Shown here one piece after another: positions 1 to 11,579 of a stretch of DNA of 64,000 nt (positions are counted from its first letter, which is position 1; every line of letters starts with the position of its first letter). The notes beneath the pieces are model-generated. The model saw only the letters and a list, made by a program, of their open reading frames with translations, was not told the DNA's origin and made no database searches. Position numbers and translations under genes: made by a program. The stretch is from Haberlea rhodopensis (lineage: Eukaryota; Streptophyta; Magnoliopsida; Lamiales; Gesneriaceae). Where the stretch lies: NCBI GenBank assembly GCA_907163345.1, contig CAJQUN010000032.1:2518424-2582423 (forward strand), given 5' to 3'.

Positions 1-159
1 ATGTCCAACAACATCATGCCTCACGGCATCAGTCATATGTCTCAACACAACATGATTTCTAACAATCATATATTTCAAGAAACATGTGTATATGCATCAT
101 CTCATATCAATATATACATCATAATAATAACATCAATACTCATATGTCAACATGTACAA

Positions 160-594
160 GTAGTGCTGTACAAAAGATATACGCAGAACAGACCAATAAT
201 TAATAAACGAGCAAACAAAACATCGTATGAGATCTGGAATGGCAGTAAGCCAAATATTTCTTATTTCCTCGTGTTTGGTTGCAAATGTTTTATTCATAAC
301 AACGGAAAGACTCATCTCACAGCTTTTGATGCTACATCTGGTGCAGAAAAATTTCTTGGCTACTCTGCTGTTAGTAAGGCTTTTAGAGTGTTTAAAAATA
401 GAACAGTAAAAGAATCTATTCATGTCAAATTTGATGAATCCCTTGATAATTCTACCTCTGAACTGCAAATCAATAATTTGAGTAGTCGATTAGAAAATAC
501 TCATATTGATAATGATTATGATGATGAGTTGGAATACAGTAGAAGGGTCGACTGCATTTTAGAACCAGAAGTCCTGAAAACACAAGAATAGGAG
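160..594 (+). pseudogene. copia integrase C-terminal fragment
   Basis: The translation contains KTSYEIWNGSKPNISYF, then FGCKCF, FLGYS and a VKFDES segment, the usual order of the copia integrase C-terminal region up to the linker before RT. The frame is open to a TAG just before the insertion point of element A; the same frame resumes at 6798 with EPTGPQELDP, so the TAG is a point nonsense change in the linker. The first 160 bases are in frame but have no integrase similarity that I recognise. Confidence 0.8.
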
Positions 595-819
595 TGATAA
601 AGTGTGATTTATACACTTATTTTTACTATGATTTTATAGTGGCTTTTGTAGTTATTCCTGGAAAATGTTTTGCATTTTGGTATATATTTGTATATTTCAG
701 GAATCTAGGTCAAAATACATAAAAGTGGAGGAAATAAGCTATAATTGATGAAAAATGACCAAATCGAGCTAACACGTGGAAGAAATGACCGAAATCTCAA
801 GTTTGACGAAAATCAAAAT

Positions 820-1000
820 CAGCGATCGATCTTGGAGTTCACGCCGATCAATCGCGGATGAGAAAAAATAAGCAACATAATTTAATTGTTGGCGATCGAT
901 CGCCATATCTCGCCGATCGATCGCGGATGTTCAGATTTTGAAAAATAAGAGGCAGAATTGTATGGCGATTGATCGCCACTTATTGCCGATCGATCGCCGA
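820..1000. repeat. GCGATCGATCGC palindrome array, element A 5' LTR
   Basis: Six perfect or near-perfect sites built on GCGATCGATCGC, including 891-904, 912-926, 964-977 and 985-999, lie upstream of the LTR TATA box. Confidence 0.9.
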
Positions 1001-1204
1001 ACACGAAATTTTCAAGATTTGGTTCCCTTCTTGGTTATTTTGTGTCCAAACTCTACCAAACTCTTCCACTAGTATATATATAGCATGTCTTGGACAAAAA
1101 TAAAGGACTTTTGATCAAATTCTAACCCTACGACAAAGCCTCCACACCCTCTCCATCTCCCACCATCATTCATACACCACAAACCCATTGAAGAGAAGAG
1201 GCAT

Positions 1205-2789
1205 TGGTAGCGCTTATCGTGTACGCCCAAATTAACCCCACTCAATCCTCAAGATTGATAACAATAATGTAGTAGCGTGAGTAGGGATCGATCCCACGAG
1301 GAGGTGTGAATTCTTGTATTAATGAAAATCAAAACAAAAGTATAATAAAGGATGGGGTTGCGAGGTTGAATTATACTAATTAAAATTAAAAACAAAGAAT
1401 AACTATTGAAAGCGATTCTTGGTATCGGTCGACTCTATCTTGGATATTATCATCTATTTCATCTATTCACAAAAGACTCGATTTTACTTGAATATTCATC
1501 AATTGAAAATCTAATTCCACTATCACCTTATTCATAGTCAATTAGTCCAAGCGTCCTAATTTAACTTTCATCAATCAATCAATCTCTAAATGCATATTCA
1601 AGATTAAAATCATGACATCATTCAAAACTAGTGAGCGATGAATCTAAATCATATAAACACAAGCGCTTCATATAAATTTAGTCAATTTTTTTCCCTAAGA
1701 ATTTAATAACACCAACAGCAGACAATTATCAATCTTAGTTGCTTCGTAAATTTGATTAATCAAACAATTATCAAATTTAGCATTAGATTACGTGCAAGTT
1801 ATTAGGTTGTCAATCCAATAAACAAACACAAATCATATCAATAAAATCAGGAAAACAATGATATTCAATAAAATCGATAAACAAAAGCGTAGGAATCTCC
1901 CCAAGATAAATAAAATCCAAGGATTTAGTCTTCCTCAACCAAGAATTAAAACTAGTTACACATAATTAAAGCAAAACTATAATAAAAACAAAGGAAAGAA
2001 AACTAATCCAACTTCCGCTCTTCGAGGTGTCAGAACCGCCTTCGCTTCGATCTTCGTAGCGTTCTTCAACAAAATTGAAAAGAAAAATATAAAACTAGTC
2101 TAAAACTATTCTACCCTAACTATTTAGATTGTTTAAAGGTATGATTTTCGTCCATTATATGTAGGGGAGGCTGATGGAGTAGGTTAGAGTCCATGTGGAA
2201 AGGAAAGAAATCAAGAATCCAAAGTTTCCAAAACACTGCTGGCGTAGCTAAGCCAGAAAATGACGTAAAGACGCCTGATGACGTGTAAAAATTATGGCTT
2301 CCCACGTTTTTGGCATATTTACGCGTAAAAGTGGCGTAATTATGCCTGTCTTCAATTTTCAGATTTTCAATTGCCGTAGCATTGGCGTAATTACGCCTCA
2401 TAATGGTGTAATTACGCATGTCTTCAATGTTTCTGGCGAGTTTCGTATTTTGGCCGTAACTTTCTCGTACAAACTTTGAATTCAATGAATCAGCTGTCCA
2501 CGCGAAGATAACTGAAATTTCTACAACTTTTATATGGACCAAATTTCCAAAACGTGGATCAAACATATAGAAATTTGAAGAGAAAGGGGCAACATGTGTC
2601 TTGGATTCCGGTTTTTTCCTCTTTTCTTCAACTTTATTCCTTCTTTTATCATTTTAGCTTGATTTCTTCACCTTTTCCTACATTTACACAAATATACGAT
2701 TATGTAGCATATGTATCAATTTATCCAGCAAAATATACAAAATCGTAGACAATTAAGCGCAATAGATGTGTCTATTTCTAGTCACATCA
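1205..2789 (-). mobile_element. Solo LTR nested in the element A 5' LTR
   Basis: Starts TG, ends CA and has the perfect 5-bp target duplication ggcat at 1200-1204 and 2790-2794; the LTR sequence resumes without loss. It has no second LTR and no coding sequence, so it is a solo LTR of 1585 bp. Minus orientation is inferred because its left end (TGGTAGCG, then a 'gatcgatcccacgagg' block) resembles the reverse complement of the right end of the element A LTR. On the minus strand a TATA-like motif lies near 2530. Palindromes of the GGCGTAATTACGCC type lie at 2333-2346, 2384-2397 and 2405-2417. Confidence 0.8.
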
Positions 2790-3693
2790 GGCATCGGAAG
2801 AGACGGGACGACGAAGCAACGCAAGGAGTCAACGCCTCTCGTTATTTCCGTATTTCTGAACTTAGTTTGTTTCTATTTGATTTCCTTATGCTTTTGATGT
2901 TGGAAAACATGATTTTGCATTTGATTTTGAATATGTTTCTAGGCTAAGTTTTGTTGTCGAGACTTAGGGGATCCCATGTTTTGAACCCATAATTTTAAAG
3001 TTTTGATTGATTCTTACAATTCCTTGAGTTTAATTTATTGTTGTTCATGATTTCAATGGATTAATCTTCCTTGATTGATTATTTATAACGATTGAATTGA
3101 CCATAGAAGATTGTGATACGATATAGTAAATTAAACAGTGGATTTCAGACTAAGATCGAAAGATAAAGTCAAATAAATGTGTGATAGCAATTAGATTTAC
3201 CAAAATCAAAGTAGAAGTTTTCATAAATCGACATACAATATTGAGTGTTAAATAAGTCCATGATCATTGTCTTGTTGCATCTTAGTATTAGACTTTTTAT
3301 AACCAGACCAAGGTATAAATGTGCATTAGGAAAACTCGTTACCTTAGAACGTTTGAATTTAATTCCTAACTATAGGCAAATTGTGGGGGATTGCATGGGT
3401 GAACCGAAAGTCTTGATAATTATCTCTACTGATTATATTTCCTTTACTACTTGTTAGGTTGAATTTCGTGTCATTAGTCAATTTAGTTAATTAAGCATAA
3501 CCGATTTTCGTAGGCTAAATATAGTTAAACTAGTTGAATTCAAGTCGTCTTTGATATGCTCAAAACTTTGAACACATGCACTGAGCACCGATGTTTTAAT
3601 ATCAATATTATTGATACATTATCTGTTGATGCAACGCTAAACGAAGTTGGAAGTCACATCGAAAGCCCATAAAAAGGAGGCAAATTATGTGCG

Positions 3694-3876
3694 GGGGACT
3701 TGGTGTTAATGAATCGAGCCAAGATGACAACTATTCCCATTGAAGTCGAACTCACAATGGGCTGGCCCTTTCAAAGTTGTCGATGTTCTACCATGCGACA
3801 CTATCAATTTGAGAGATGACCAAGGGGCGTTGTTCACGGTGAAATAGAAGTGGTAACGACATTACCACAAGGATGA
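3694..3876 (+). pseudogene. Element A pol C-terminal remnant
   Basis: Translation reads GDLVLMNRA, then a WPFKVVDVLP segment, DTINLRD and a final HYHKD. This is the integrase C-terminal GPF/Y-like region of Ty3/gypsy polyproteins (GPFKV, then the NGQRLKPY-like end). A stop interrupts the last segment. It is the only coding trace left in element A. Confidence 0.65.
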
Positions 3877-5335
3877 TGGAAAATCATCCCCCACCGCCCC
3901 TTGCGGCACTTGAGCTTACATGGTAAAAAGTTCAGCTTGAGACTATAAATCAGGAACTTTTTCTTATCCCTTTGCTTTGTTTTTGGTTTTTTTTTTTTTT
4001 TGTTTTTATTGAGGTGAGAGACTCCATGCGCTGTCATGTTATCCAACAATATGCCCCACGAGCTGACGGGAATTGGACAACGATCACTGACGGTCGTTGT
4101 CACGAGCTACGTGCTTTATCTTATTTTCCATTATTATTACATTGAGGACAATGAATTAAGTTTGGGGGAGTGCATTACTATATCATGCATTTTCTTTGGA
4201 CTTGTATCGTTCTTTGAGCACCAACAAAAAAATTGTTCTTGAAAATGATTTCAATTAGAGAGAAAAGAATGAATCATAGTAGTGGTCTCTATTCCATGAG
4301 TCAACTTGAGTTTTGGTAATTGTAAGACTTGTTGTGGATATCTTGTTTTGAGTTAGCATGTCAAAGATGAAGGATTTTTTGAGCATATTTGAGTCATAAT
4401 CTTCTGAATTGCATTTGGAGTAATAATAATCTTTGTGAGCTTGATGAATTATTTTGAGCATCTTAGAGTACCTTAGAACATATTTTATGATGACACTTTG
4501 AGGCGAAATTGTATAGTTATGAACTTGACTTGGAAATGATTTAGGCAATCTTTGGACCATTGAGCATTTCAAGCTTACAATGATATATATCAATCTCTAG
4601 TGTCCCATTTTGAGCCTAATTGAAAAAGAATGGAGTATGTTTAATTTACTATTAGCCTCCATTCAACAAATTTCTTTGGCAACTCATTATACCCACATAT
4701 ATGAGCCTAAATTGAAAAACAATTTATCCTTACCTAAACGCAGTATAATGAATCTCATTAGATGAACATGAATTGCTATGTTTTGATGAGCTATTGTTGA
4801 AAAATTGATTAATGAGAAAAGAAAGAAAAGAAAGAGCCTTGAAAAAAAAATATAAGTAAGACCCAAAAGTGGCAAGGCTATAAAAGAAAAAGAAGAGAAG
4901 CTCAAGTTGTGCTAAAAATTTGAACTTTACATGATTATACTCTATTCTTTGTGCTTATCCTACATTTTCTTTGAAGCCAACACCTAGGCCTAACATTACA
5001 AGCTTAAAAAATCCTTTTGATCCAAGTCTAAGGATTACGTAACTACATTAGTGGAGAAGTTGTTTGAAAATAGGCCTATGTGGTGCTCAACGATAATCTT
5101 ACTTTTCATTGACTAGAATGATTTGATCTATGAAATTTGCAAGGAACTTGAAAATGACAATAGCACACACGCAAGTTCTGATTTGGAGACATGTTGCTCG
5201 ATCTAGGAGAAAACACAACCTATTGAACATTTTTGATTGACTTTTGTTTGTCTGTAAGTGAGATGTCTGGGTTCTTGATTGATTATTTGGATCTTATTTC
5301 TTGCTCGAGACGATCAAGTTTAAGTTTGGGGGAGT
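3877..5335 (+). other. Element A 3' untranslated region with two polypurine-like tracts
   Basis: A non-coding 1.46-kb stretch between the end of pol and the 3' LTR. The tract that abuts the LTR is at about 5318-5335 (TTAAGTTTGGGGGAG type). A near copy, AATTAAGTTTGGGGGAGTG, lies about 1.2 kb upstream at 4152-4171. No gene is seen; the open frames here have no recognisable composition or motifs. Confidence 0.6.
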
Positions 5336-6792
5336 TGATTAGTGTGATTTTTACACTTAATTTACTATGATTTTATAGTGGCTTTTGTGGTGATTCCTGG
5401 AAAATAATACGCATTTTGGTATATATTTGTATATTTCATGAATCTGGGTCCAAATGCATAAAAGAGAAAATAAGCAATAATTGATGAAAAAGGACCAAAT
5501 GAGCTAACATGTGGAAGAAAAGATCGAAATCTCAACTTTGAAGAAAATCAAAATCGGCGATCGATCTTGGAGTTCACGCCGATCGACCGCGGATGAGAAA
5601 AAAATAAGTAACAAAATTTCAATGTTGGCGATCGATCACGATATCTCACCGATCGATCGCGGATGTTCAGATTTGAAAAATAAGAGGCAGAATGGTATGG
5701 CGATTGATCGCCACTTATTGCCGATCGATCGCCGAACCCGAAATTTTTGAGATTTTGTTTCCTTCTTGGTTATTTTGTGTCCAAACTCCTCCACTAATAT
5801 ATATATAGCATATCTTGGACGAAAATAGAGGACTTTTGATCAGATTCTAACCCTACAACAAAGCCTCCACACCCTCTCCATCTCCCACCATCATTCATAC
5901 ACCACAAACCCATTGAAGAGAAGAGGCATCGGAAGAGACGGGACGACGGATCAACGCAAGGAGTCAACGCCTCTCGTTATTTCGGCATTTGTGAAGTTAG
6001 TTTGTTTCTATTTGATTTCTATGCTTTGATGTTGGAAAACATGATTTTGAATATCTTTATAGGCTAAGTTTTGTTGTCAAGACTTAGGGGATCCCATGTT
6101 TTGAACCCACAATTTTAAAGTTTTGATTGATTCTTACAATTCTTTGAGTTTAATTTATTGTTGTTCATGCTTTCAATGGATTAATCATCCTTGATTGATT
6201 ATTTATTGCAATTGAATTGACCATAGAAGATTGTGATATGATATAGTAAATTAAACCGTGAATTTCAGACTAAGATCAAAAGATAAAGTCAAATACATGT
6301 GTGATAGCAATAGATTTACCAAAATCGAAGGCTAGAAGTTTTCATAAATCGACATACAATATTAAGTGTTAAATAAGTGCATGATCATTGCCTTGTTGCA
6401 TCTTAGTATTAGACTTGTTATAACCAGGCCAAGGTATAACATGTGAATTAGGAAAACTCTTTACCTTAGAACGTTTTAATTTAATTCTTAACTATAGGCG
6501 AATTATGTGGGATTGCATGGGTGAACCGAAAGTCTTGATAATTATCTATACTGATTATATTTCATTTACTACTTGTGAGGTTGAATTTCGTGTCATCAGT
6601 CGATTTAGTTAATTAATCTTAACCAATTTTCGTAGGGTAAATATAGTTAAACTAGTTGAATTTGGTACTTATTTCCTAGTCATCGTGGGTTCGACACTCA
6701 TACTTTTCATATCATTATACTAAAACTTGACACCGTGCACTTGCGGTATAAATCGCTACACTGGAAATTTACTGTTAAAATAATAGCGATCA
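5336..6792 (+). repeat. 3' LTR of element A
   Basis: Complete LTR of 1457 bp, beginning TGATTAGTG and ending AGCGATCA, followed by the target duplication aggag. It matches the split 5' LTR with scattered substitutions and small indels, suggesting an element of some age. It supplies the terminal 130 bases that the 5' copy lost. Confidence 0.85.
5556..5735. repeat. GCGATCGATCGC palindrome array, element A 3' LTR
   Basis: Six sites in the same order and spacing as the 5' LTR, with some C-to-T or G-to-A changes. Confidence 0.9.
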
Positions 6793-6797
6793 AGGAG

Positions 6798-8525
6798 CCT
6801 ACTGGTCCACAAGAGCTGGACCCTGCTGCCGAGGACGCTACTGTATCTACCCCTACTGCAGTAGATGTCGCAAATGCCAACAATGATTCAATTCAATCTA
6901 CTGAGCTGCCAACTCAAATACCTACTGACGAAGGAACAAACCCTCTTGGACCTCCGCTCCGGTGGAGAAGGATCATCCACCTGAGCAGGTCATATGTAAC
7001 CCAACTGCTCCTATCAGAACCAGATGACAGATGATCAATGATTTTCTTCATGGTGCATTCATCTCTCACATAGAACACAAAAAGATAGATGATGTTATTT
7101 TACGTCCAAATTGGGTAGAAACTATGCAAGAAGAATTTAATAAATTTGTGAAAAATAAAGTTTGGCACTTAGTACCACGTCCACCGTATCACGCTGTTAT
7201 AGGTACCAAATGGATATTTAGAAATAAATTGGACGAGAATGGTATAGTAATCAGGAGTAAAGCAAGATTAGTTGCACAGTGATAGACATGAAGAAGGCAT
7301 CAATTTCGATGAAACTTTTGCCATTGTAGCCCGATTAGAAGCTATCCACATATTTCTTCCATTTGCTGCATTCAAAGACTTTAAAGTCTATCAGATTGAC
7401 GTTAAGAGTGCTTTTCTTAATGGAAAACTCCAAGAAGAGGGTTGATATCGAACAACCTTCTGGGTTTGAAAACCATCAGCAGCCTTTCTTTGTTTATAAA
7501 CTAGACAAAGCTTTATATGGTCTGAAACAAGCTCCTCAAGCATGGTATGATACTCTATCAAAATATATGATTGAGCACGATTTTACCATTGGCACGGTGG
7601 ACAAGACCCTTTTTTAATATATGTTGATGATATTATTTTTGGTAGTACTAACCCAAAACTTTCAGAGATTTTCTAAAATCATGCAGGGTCAGTTTGAGAT
7701 GAGTATGATGAGAGAGTTATTGTTTTTCCTAGGATTGCAAGTCAAGCAGTCTGCTGAGGGAATACTTATCAACCATTCGAAGTACACCAAAGAGCTATTG
7801 AAGAAGTACGGTATGAACACTAGTTCAGCAGCAGCCACTCCTGTGAGCTCGTCTGCTAAACTAGATTTGGACGAAGCATGCATACCAGTAGAAGTAACCA
7901 TGTATCATGATATTATTGGATCTCTACTTTACTTGACATCCAGTAGACCTGTCATCATGTTTGTTGTATATATATGTGCTGGCTTCCAAGATAATCCTAA
8001 GCAATCGCATTACACTGCTGCCAAGAGGATTCTTAAATATCTAAAAGGAACTGAAAATATTGGCCTATGGTATCCCAAGGATTCTACGTTTAATTTAATT
8101 GGATTTTCAGATGCTGACTATGCCGGCTGTAAGATTGATAGGAAGAGTATTGCACAAAGTAGACATCCATCGCAACATCTATTGCAGAGGTAGAATACCT
8201 TGCTGCTGGAAGCTGTTGTGCTCAATTACTATGGATTCAATAGCTACTAAGAGATTATGGAATTGAGTCCACTCAGGCACCAATTTTTTGTGATAATACG
8301 TCTGCTATAGCTAAGACGTATAATCCAGTTCTTCATTCTCAGACCAAGCATATTGATATTCATCATCACGTCATCCGAGATCATGTAATGAAGAAGGAGA
8401 TTCAGTTGGAATACATATCTACCGAACAACAAGCAGCATGTATCTTCACAAAACCTCTACCGGATGCTAAGTATTCCTATTTTCGCAATATACTTGGCTT
8501 AGTTGATATAACTAAGTTATCTTAA
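6798..8525 (+). pseudogene. copia reverse transcriptase and RNase H, degraded
   Basis: Resumes the copia frame after element A. The translation shows the RT core (GTKWIFRNKLDENG, YQIDVKSAFLNG, ALYGLKQAPQAWYDTL, then VDDIIFGST across a stop), the linker (GLQVKQS...GILINHSKYTKELLKKYG) and RNase H (FSDADYAGCKIDRKS, then after a small deletion EYLAAGSCCAQ, IFCDNTSAI, TKHIDIHHH and IFTKPLP). The catalytic aspartates of RT and RNase H can be recognised, but stops and frameshifts near 7282, 7330, 7617 and 8150 break the frame. SIRE lineage is the best fit. Confidence 0.9.
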
Positions 8526-9025
8526 TTGTTTAAATTCTCCTATACGTTCAATTAAGGGGAATTACATTTTAGAAATTGCATGAATTTATGGGGAATATTA
8601 TTTGAGGGGGGATTTGTGTGTCTCTCGAGGTCTACTGATGCTCAGCTGATAAAACAATTGTCAGTTGCAGTAGAGTTTGCTACTTCACCATTAGACTCTA
8701 CATACCAGTGGACATTACCATGTACGCTAAGCTATTAATAACCTTCCTGAAAAATTAACCAATTGGAAACGTCAGATTTCAAAATTTATCTCAAATTAAT
8801 GTTTAATTATTTCAGTCCCCCTTTAATCATATTTCAAATTTTTTTTTGCTTAGATGAGCGACACGTGTCCATGTGTCTTTTCATCTACAGTATGACATTA
8901 CATCTCTTCATTAAGCACCATTAGCATTTTCAATTTTCACTTTCACCGTTTCAAATTTACAGTGCTAACATACTTTCAAAGCAAATTAATTTTCAGACTT
9001 CGTGCATTTTCTGTCCGGAATCATC
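8526..9025 (+). other. copia spacer between pol and the accessory ORF
   Basis: No gene seen. It contains a purine-rich run (tttgaggggggattt) near 8600-8616. Confidence 0.5.
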
Positions 9026-9711
9026 ATGTCGAAGGCCAGCCAACCAAGCTTCGTCACCAACGCTGTGCACGTTGATTTAGAATCTGTCTACACAAGCTCC
9101 GATGACGGAATGTTAAGCGTTTTTAAATGTCAGGAAAACTCAGGGCTGATGGTTATGGTAAGCCTGACTCCACCATTCTACAAGGAAGCTCTACAAGAAT
9201 TTTACACTTCAGCGAAAATAGTCAACAACTCAGTGGTCACCTCTGTTTCAAATCAATCAGTGACAATGACCCAAGAGGATTTCACCACTCAACTGTGTCT
9301 TCCCACTTCCGGGCTTACTAATTTATCTATCATCTCCATCTCCATTCAAGATGAAAATAGTACTTTGTTTTCCGAGTCTGGCCACCTATTGCGAACCCCC
9401 CCATTCAAGAAGATTTTGATGAAGAATCATTTCAGAGTGTTGGCATACATTGTTGCTAAGGGTCTGCTATGAAAAGCTGGTTCCTTTGACATCATCACTC
9501 CTCAAAAGTTTGAAGTGATGTGTGCAATCGTCAAAGGGTTGACAGTCAACTAGTTTGTGATCATGTTTCAAGTGCTTACTGGTACGATTGAATCAACCAA
9601 TGATCATTCAGTTTTTGCTCTACCTCTAAGTCATATTTTTTGAAGCCTAGATATTCCGGTGGGGACTATTCACAATCTCTATCAAACTCGGCTCATCAAT
9701 GCCAAGTATCT
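9026..9711 (+). pseudogene. copia accessory (env-position) ORF, N-terminal piece
   Basis: Starts with MSKASQPSFVTNAVHVDL. It continues with a pattern common to accessory ORFs of SIRE-type elements: a VTSVSNQSVTMTQEDF segment, LCLPTSGLT, LLRTPPFKK and an AGSFDIITPQKFEVM segment. A stop at about 9470 and another near 9552 disrupt it. The function of this family is not established; it occupies the place of an envelope-like ORF after pol. I chose the ATG at 9026 over the one at 9002 because the conserved part begins there. The piece ends at the insertion point of element B and resumes at 18014. Confidence 0.7.
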
Positions 9712-9904
9712 ATTGTAGAGTTTGGTTGGGTTTTTAATTGGTTATGGAATTTGGGGATTTTTGGGTTAAAATCCAATGTTGAGTTTTATGAGTTTTTATT
9801 GGTTTTAAATGGTGTATTTGAGGGGTTGAAGGTGTATGGGGTTTTGGTTTTGAGTTTGGGTGTGAAAAACACCATGGAAGCTCAAGTTTTTCGGAAAATA
9901 GCAG

Positions 9905-10101
9905 GTGGGGATCGATCACCGAGGAGGGGCGATCGATCGCGACGTGCAGCTGTAATTTCAGTGACGATGAACAGTGCAGGCGATCAATCGTGAGCGGGTT
10001 GGCGATCGATCGCGAGGTTTGACGATCGATAACGAGAAGGCTCTGTTTCCCACTGGACAGGGGCGATCGATCGCGCTAAAAGCGGCGATCGATCGCCGCC
10101 C
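9905..10101. repeat. GCGATCGATCGC palindrome array, element B 5' LTR
   Basis: Seven sites, several decayed by C-to-T or G-to-A changes compared with the 3' LTR copy. Confidence 0.9.
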
Positions 10102-10677
10102 GTAGGAGTTTGTTTTTAGAAATATTGGAAACATGTCGGGATTTTGGAATCGAGGTTTAAGTAGTCCGTTTCCGAGGCAATGTCTACATTCCAATGGGAA
10201 TGCTATACTTTTAAAATGGATTGGTTGGAGCCAAAATTTAATAAAATAGAATTCTCGGTTGGGTTTTTGGCTATCTGTTAAACTTATAAAATGGAATATT
10301 TTGGGTATTATGCATGCTTAGCCGGGGGGCTTTTATTTTGGTAATCGTCATGGATGGACGATAGGTTTGGAAGTTGTGAACATGCTTGGGCACGTTGCAT
10401 GCATATGTTTAATTGGGAGTTATTTGCATGTTAGCACTTAACTCATCGGGTCGTGGGACTCAGGCAAGGTTGGACTCGAACTACGGAATTATAAGGTACG
10501 TATAACGTACGAGCATAGCCTGTTATAATATTGCAACTGTGAAATGCATGGTATGTGGTAATTGCAATAAATGGATGTTAAAATGCAGGGTATGTGGTAC
10601 TTGTAATAAATGGACCGTGAAATGTATAGTATATGGTAATTACGGTAAGTGAACGTACATTGGGAATTACATGGTGC

Positions 10678-10785
10678 CGCTTTCGAGCGAGCAATGATCG
10701 GATGTTGTCGCCGTGGAGCGACCATCGGCTATGACGCCGCTATTGTTGAGCGGGCGTGGGGTTAAAATGCCGCTATTGTAGAGCG
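10678..10785. repeat. Cluster of four short GC-rich hairpins in the element B LTR
   Basis: Inverted repeats: CGCT-TTCG-AGCG (10678-10689), GTCGC-CGTGGA-GCGAC (10707-10722), CGCCGCT-ATTGTTG-AGCGGGCG with one bulge (10735-10756) and CGCT-ATTGTAG-AGCG (10771-10785). The cluster recurs at about 17035-17147 in the 3' LTR. Confidence 0.75.
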
Positions 10786-11391
10786 AGCTATGATATAGAA
10801 CTATGGAATCATTGGCTAGATACATGTGATATCTATGGTACCCTATTTGATGATTTAATCCTTTTGATTATGGAACTGGTGTAACAGGAATGGTTTTAGT
10901 TGATCAATGAAATGATCAACTGGCTTTTGAGAATTTAATGATTTGGTTATTTGAGAACAGGGACAATACAAGGGATCCAGATGAGGATGATACCATCCAG
11001 GGAGTGTCATTTAAATTCATGGCATTTACATTCTGTAAATTATGAACTGTAATATTATGATTATTGGATTTGTGAGTACGTTTTTACGTGTATATGGAAT
11101 GTATAAATGGGCTATGGCTTTTCTCTCTTCATTTATAGTTTGCATGCAATTAAATATGGAATTGTTAAATGAACTGAGAGCATGTTAGTGTATTATAAGG
11201 GTGCATGCTATGTAAGTGATCTTGGTTGGGGAATTTGAATATTATGTGGATCAAATGCAAGAAATTTTCTGGATAGTATATGGTGTTACACTTGCATATG
11301 GCTTTTTCCCCATGATAGTATGATTATATGCACTAATGGTATGGATTAATACACTAATAGCGGGTTAAGGGCACGGGGGTCCTTACATTAG

Positions 11392-11404
11392 TGGTATCAG
11401 AGCC
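11392..11404 (+). promoter_or_regulatory. Primer binding site of element B
   Basis: TGGTATCAGAGCC four bases after the LTR end, the usual complement of the 3' end of initiator tRNA-Met. Confidence 0.85.
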
Positions 11405-11579
11405 AGGTTTGCTCTTTGGGGCTGTTGAGGCCTAGGAACATGTTAATGAGAATGAGAAGCACACACTTATGCATGATGAAAGTTAGTGTTGTGTGGCACA
11501 ACTATATTGCTTATGTGCGTTTATGATTTGTGTTCATAATTGGAATATGTTGTTGCTAACCATGGTGGTTGCAGGGTCA

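Larger units (their letters stand above)
595..3540 (+). repeat. 5' LTR of element A, split by a solo LTR and 3'-truncated
   Basis: Matches the 3' LTR (from 5336) over 595-1204 and again from 2795 to about 3540, where similarity stops at the motif GTTGAATT. The terminal part present in the 3' LTR (from about 6662 to 6792) is missing here. A TATA-like run (tatatatata) lies near 1073-1082, with an array of palindromes just upstream. Confidence 0.85.
595..6792 (+). mobile_element. Element A: Tat/Athila-like Ty3/gypsy element, internally deleted
   Basis: It begins TGAT and ends ATCA and is flanked by a 5-bp direct repeat, aggag, at 590-594 and 6793-6797, which breaks the copia linker cleanly. Two copies of a long LTR (from 595 and from 5336) flank a short interior that keeps only the end of pol and a 3' untranslated part with a polypurine tract. 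No gag, protease, RT or PBS remains. The 3' end of the 5' LTR and most of the coding region were lost in one deletion whose junction is near 3540. The lineage call rests on the pol C-terminus and the long AT-rich 3' region, so it is moderate. Confidence 0.85.
9712..11387 (+). repeat. 5' LTR of element B, missing its 5' end and about 270 internal bases
   Basis: Similarity to the 3' LTR begins at ATTGTAGAGTTTGG, equivalent to about 16066 in the 3' copy, and runs to the terminal CCTTACA. About 270 bases present in the 3' LTR (roughly 17430-17700) are absent at 11074; a shared TGTG at both edges suggests a microhomology deletion. CpG-type transitions are visible in its palindrome array. Confidence 0.85.

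Noticed and set aside
10489..10725. Tyr/Ser/Ile-rich minus-strand ORFs in the element B LTRs (also 16846-17037)
   Set aside because: Read from the repeated GGTATGTGGTAATTGC units of the LTR; not conserved as protein.
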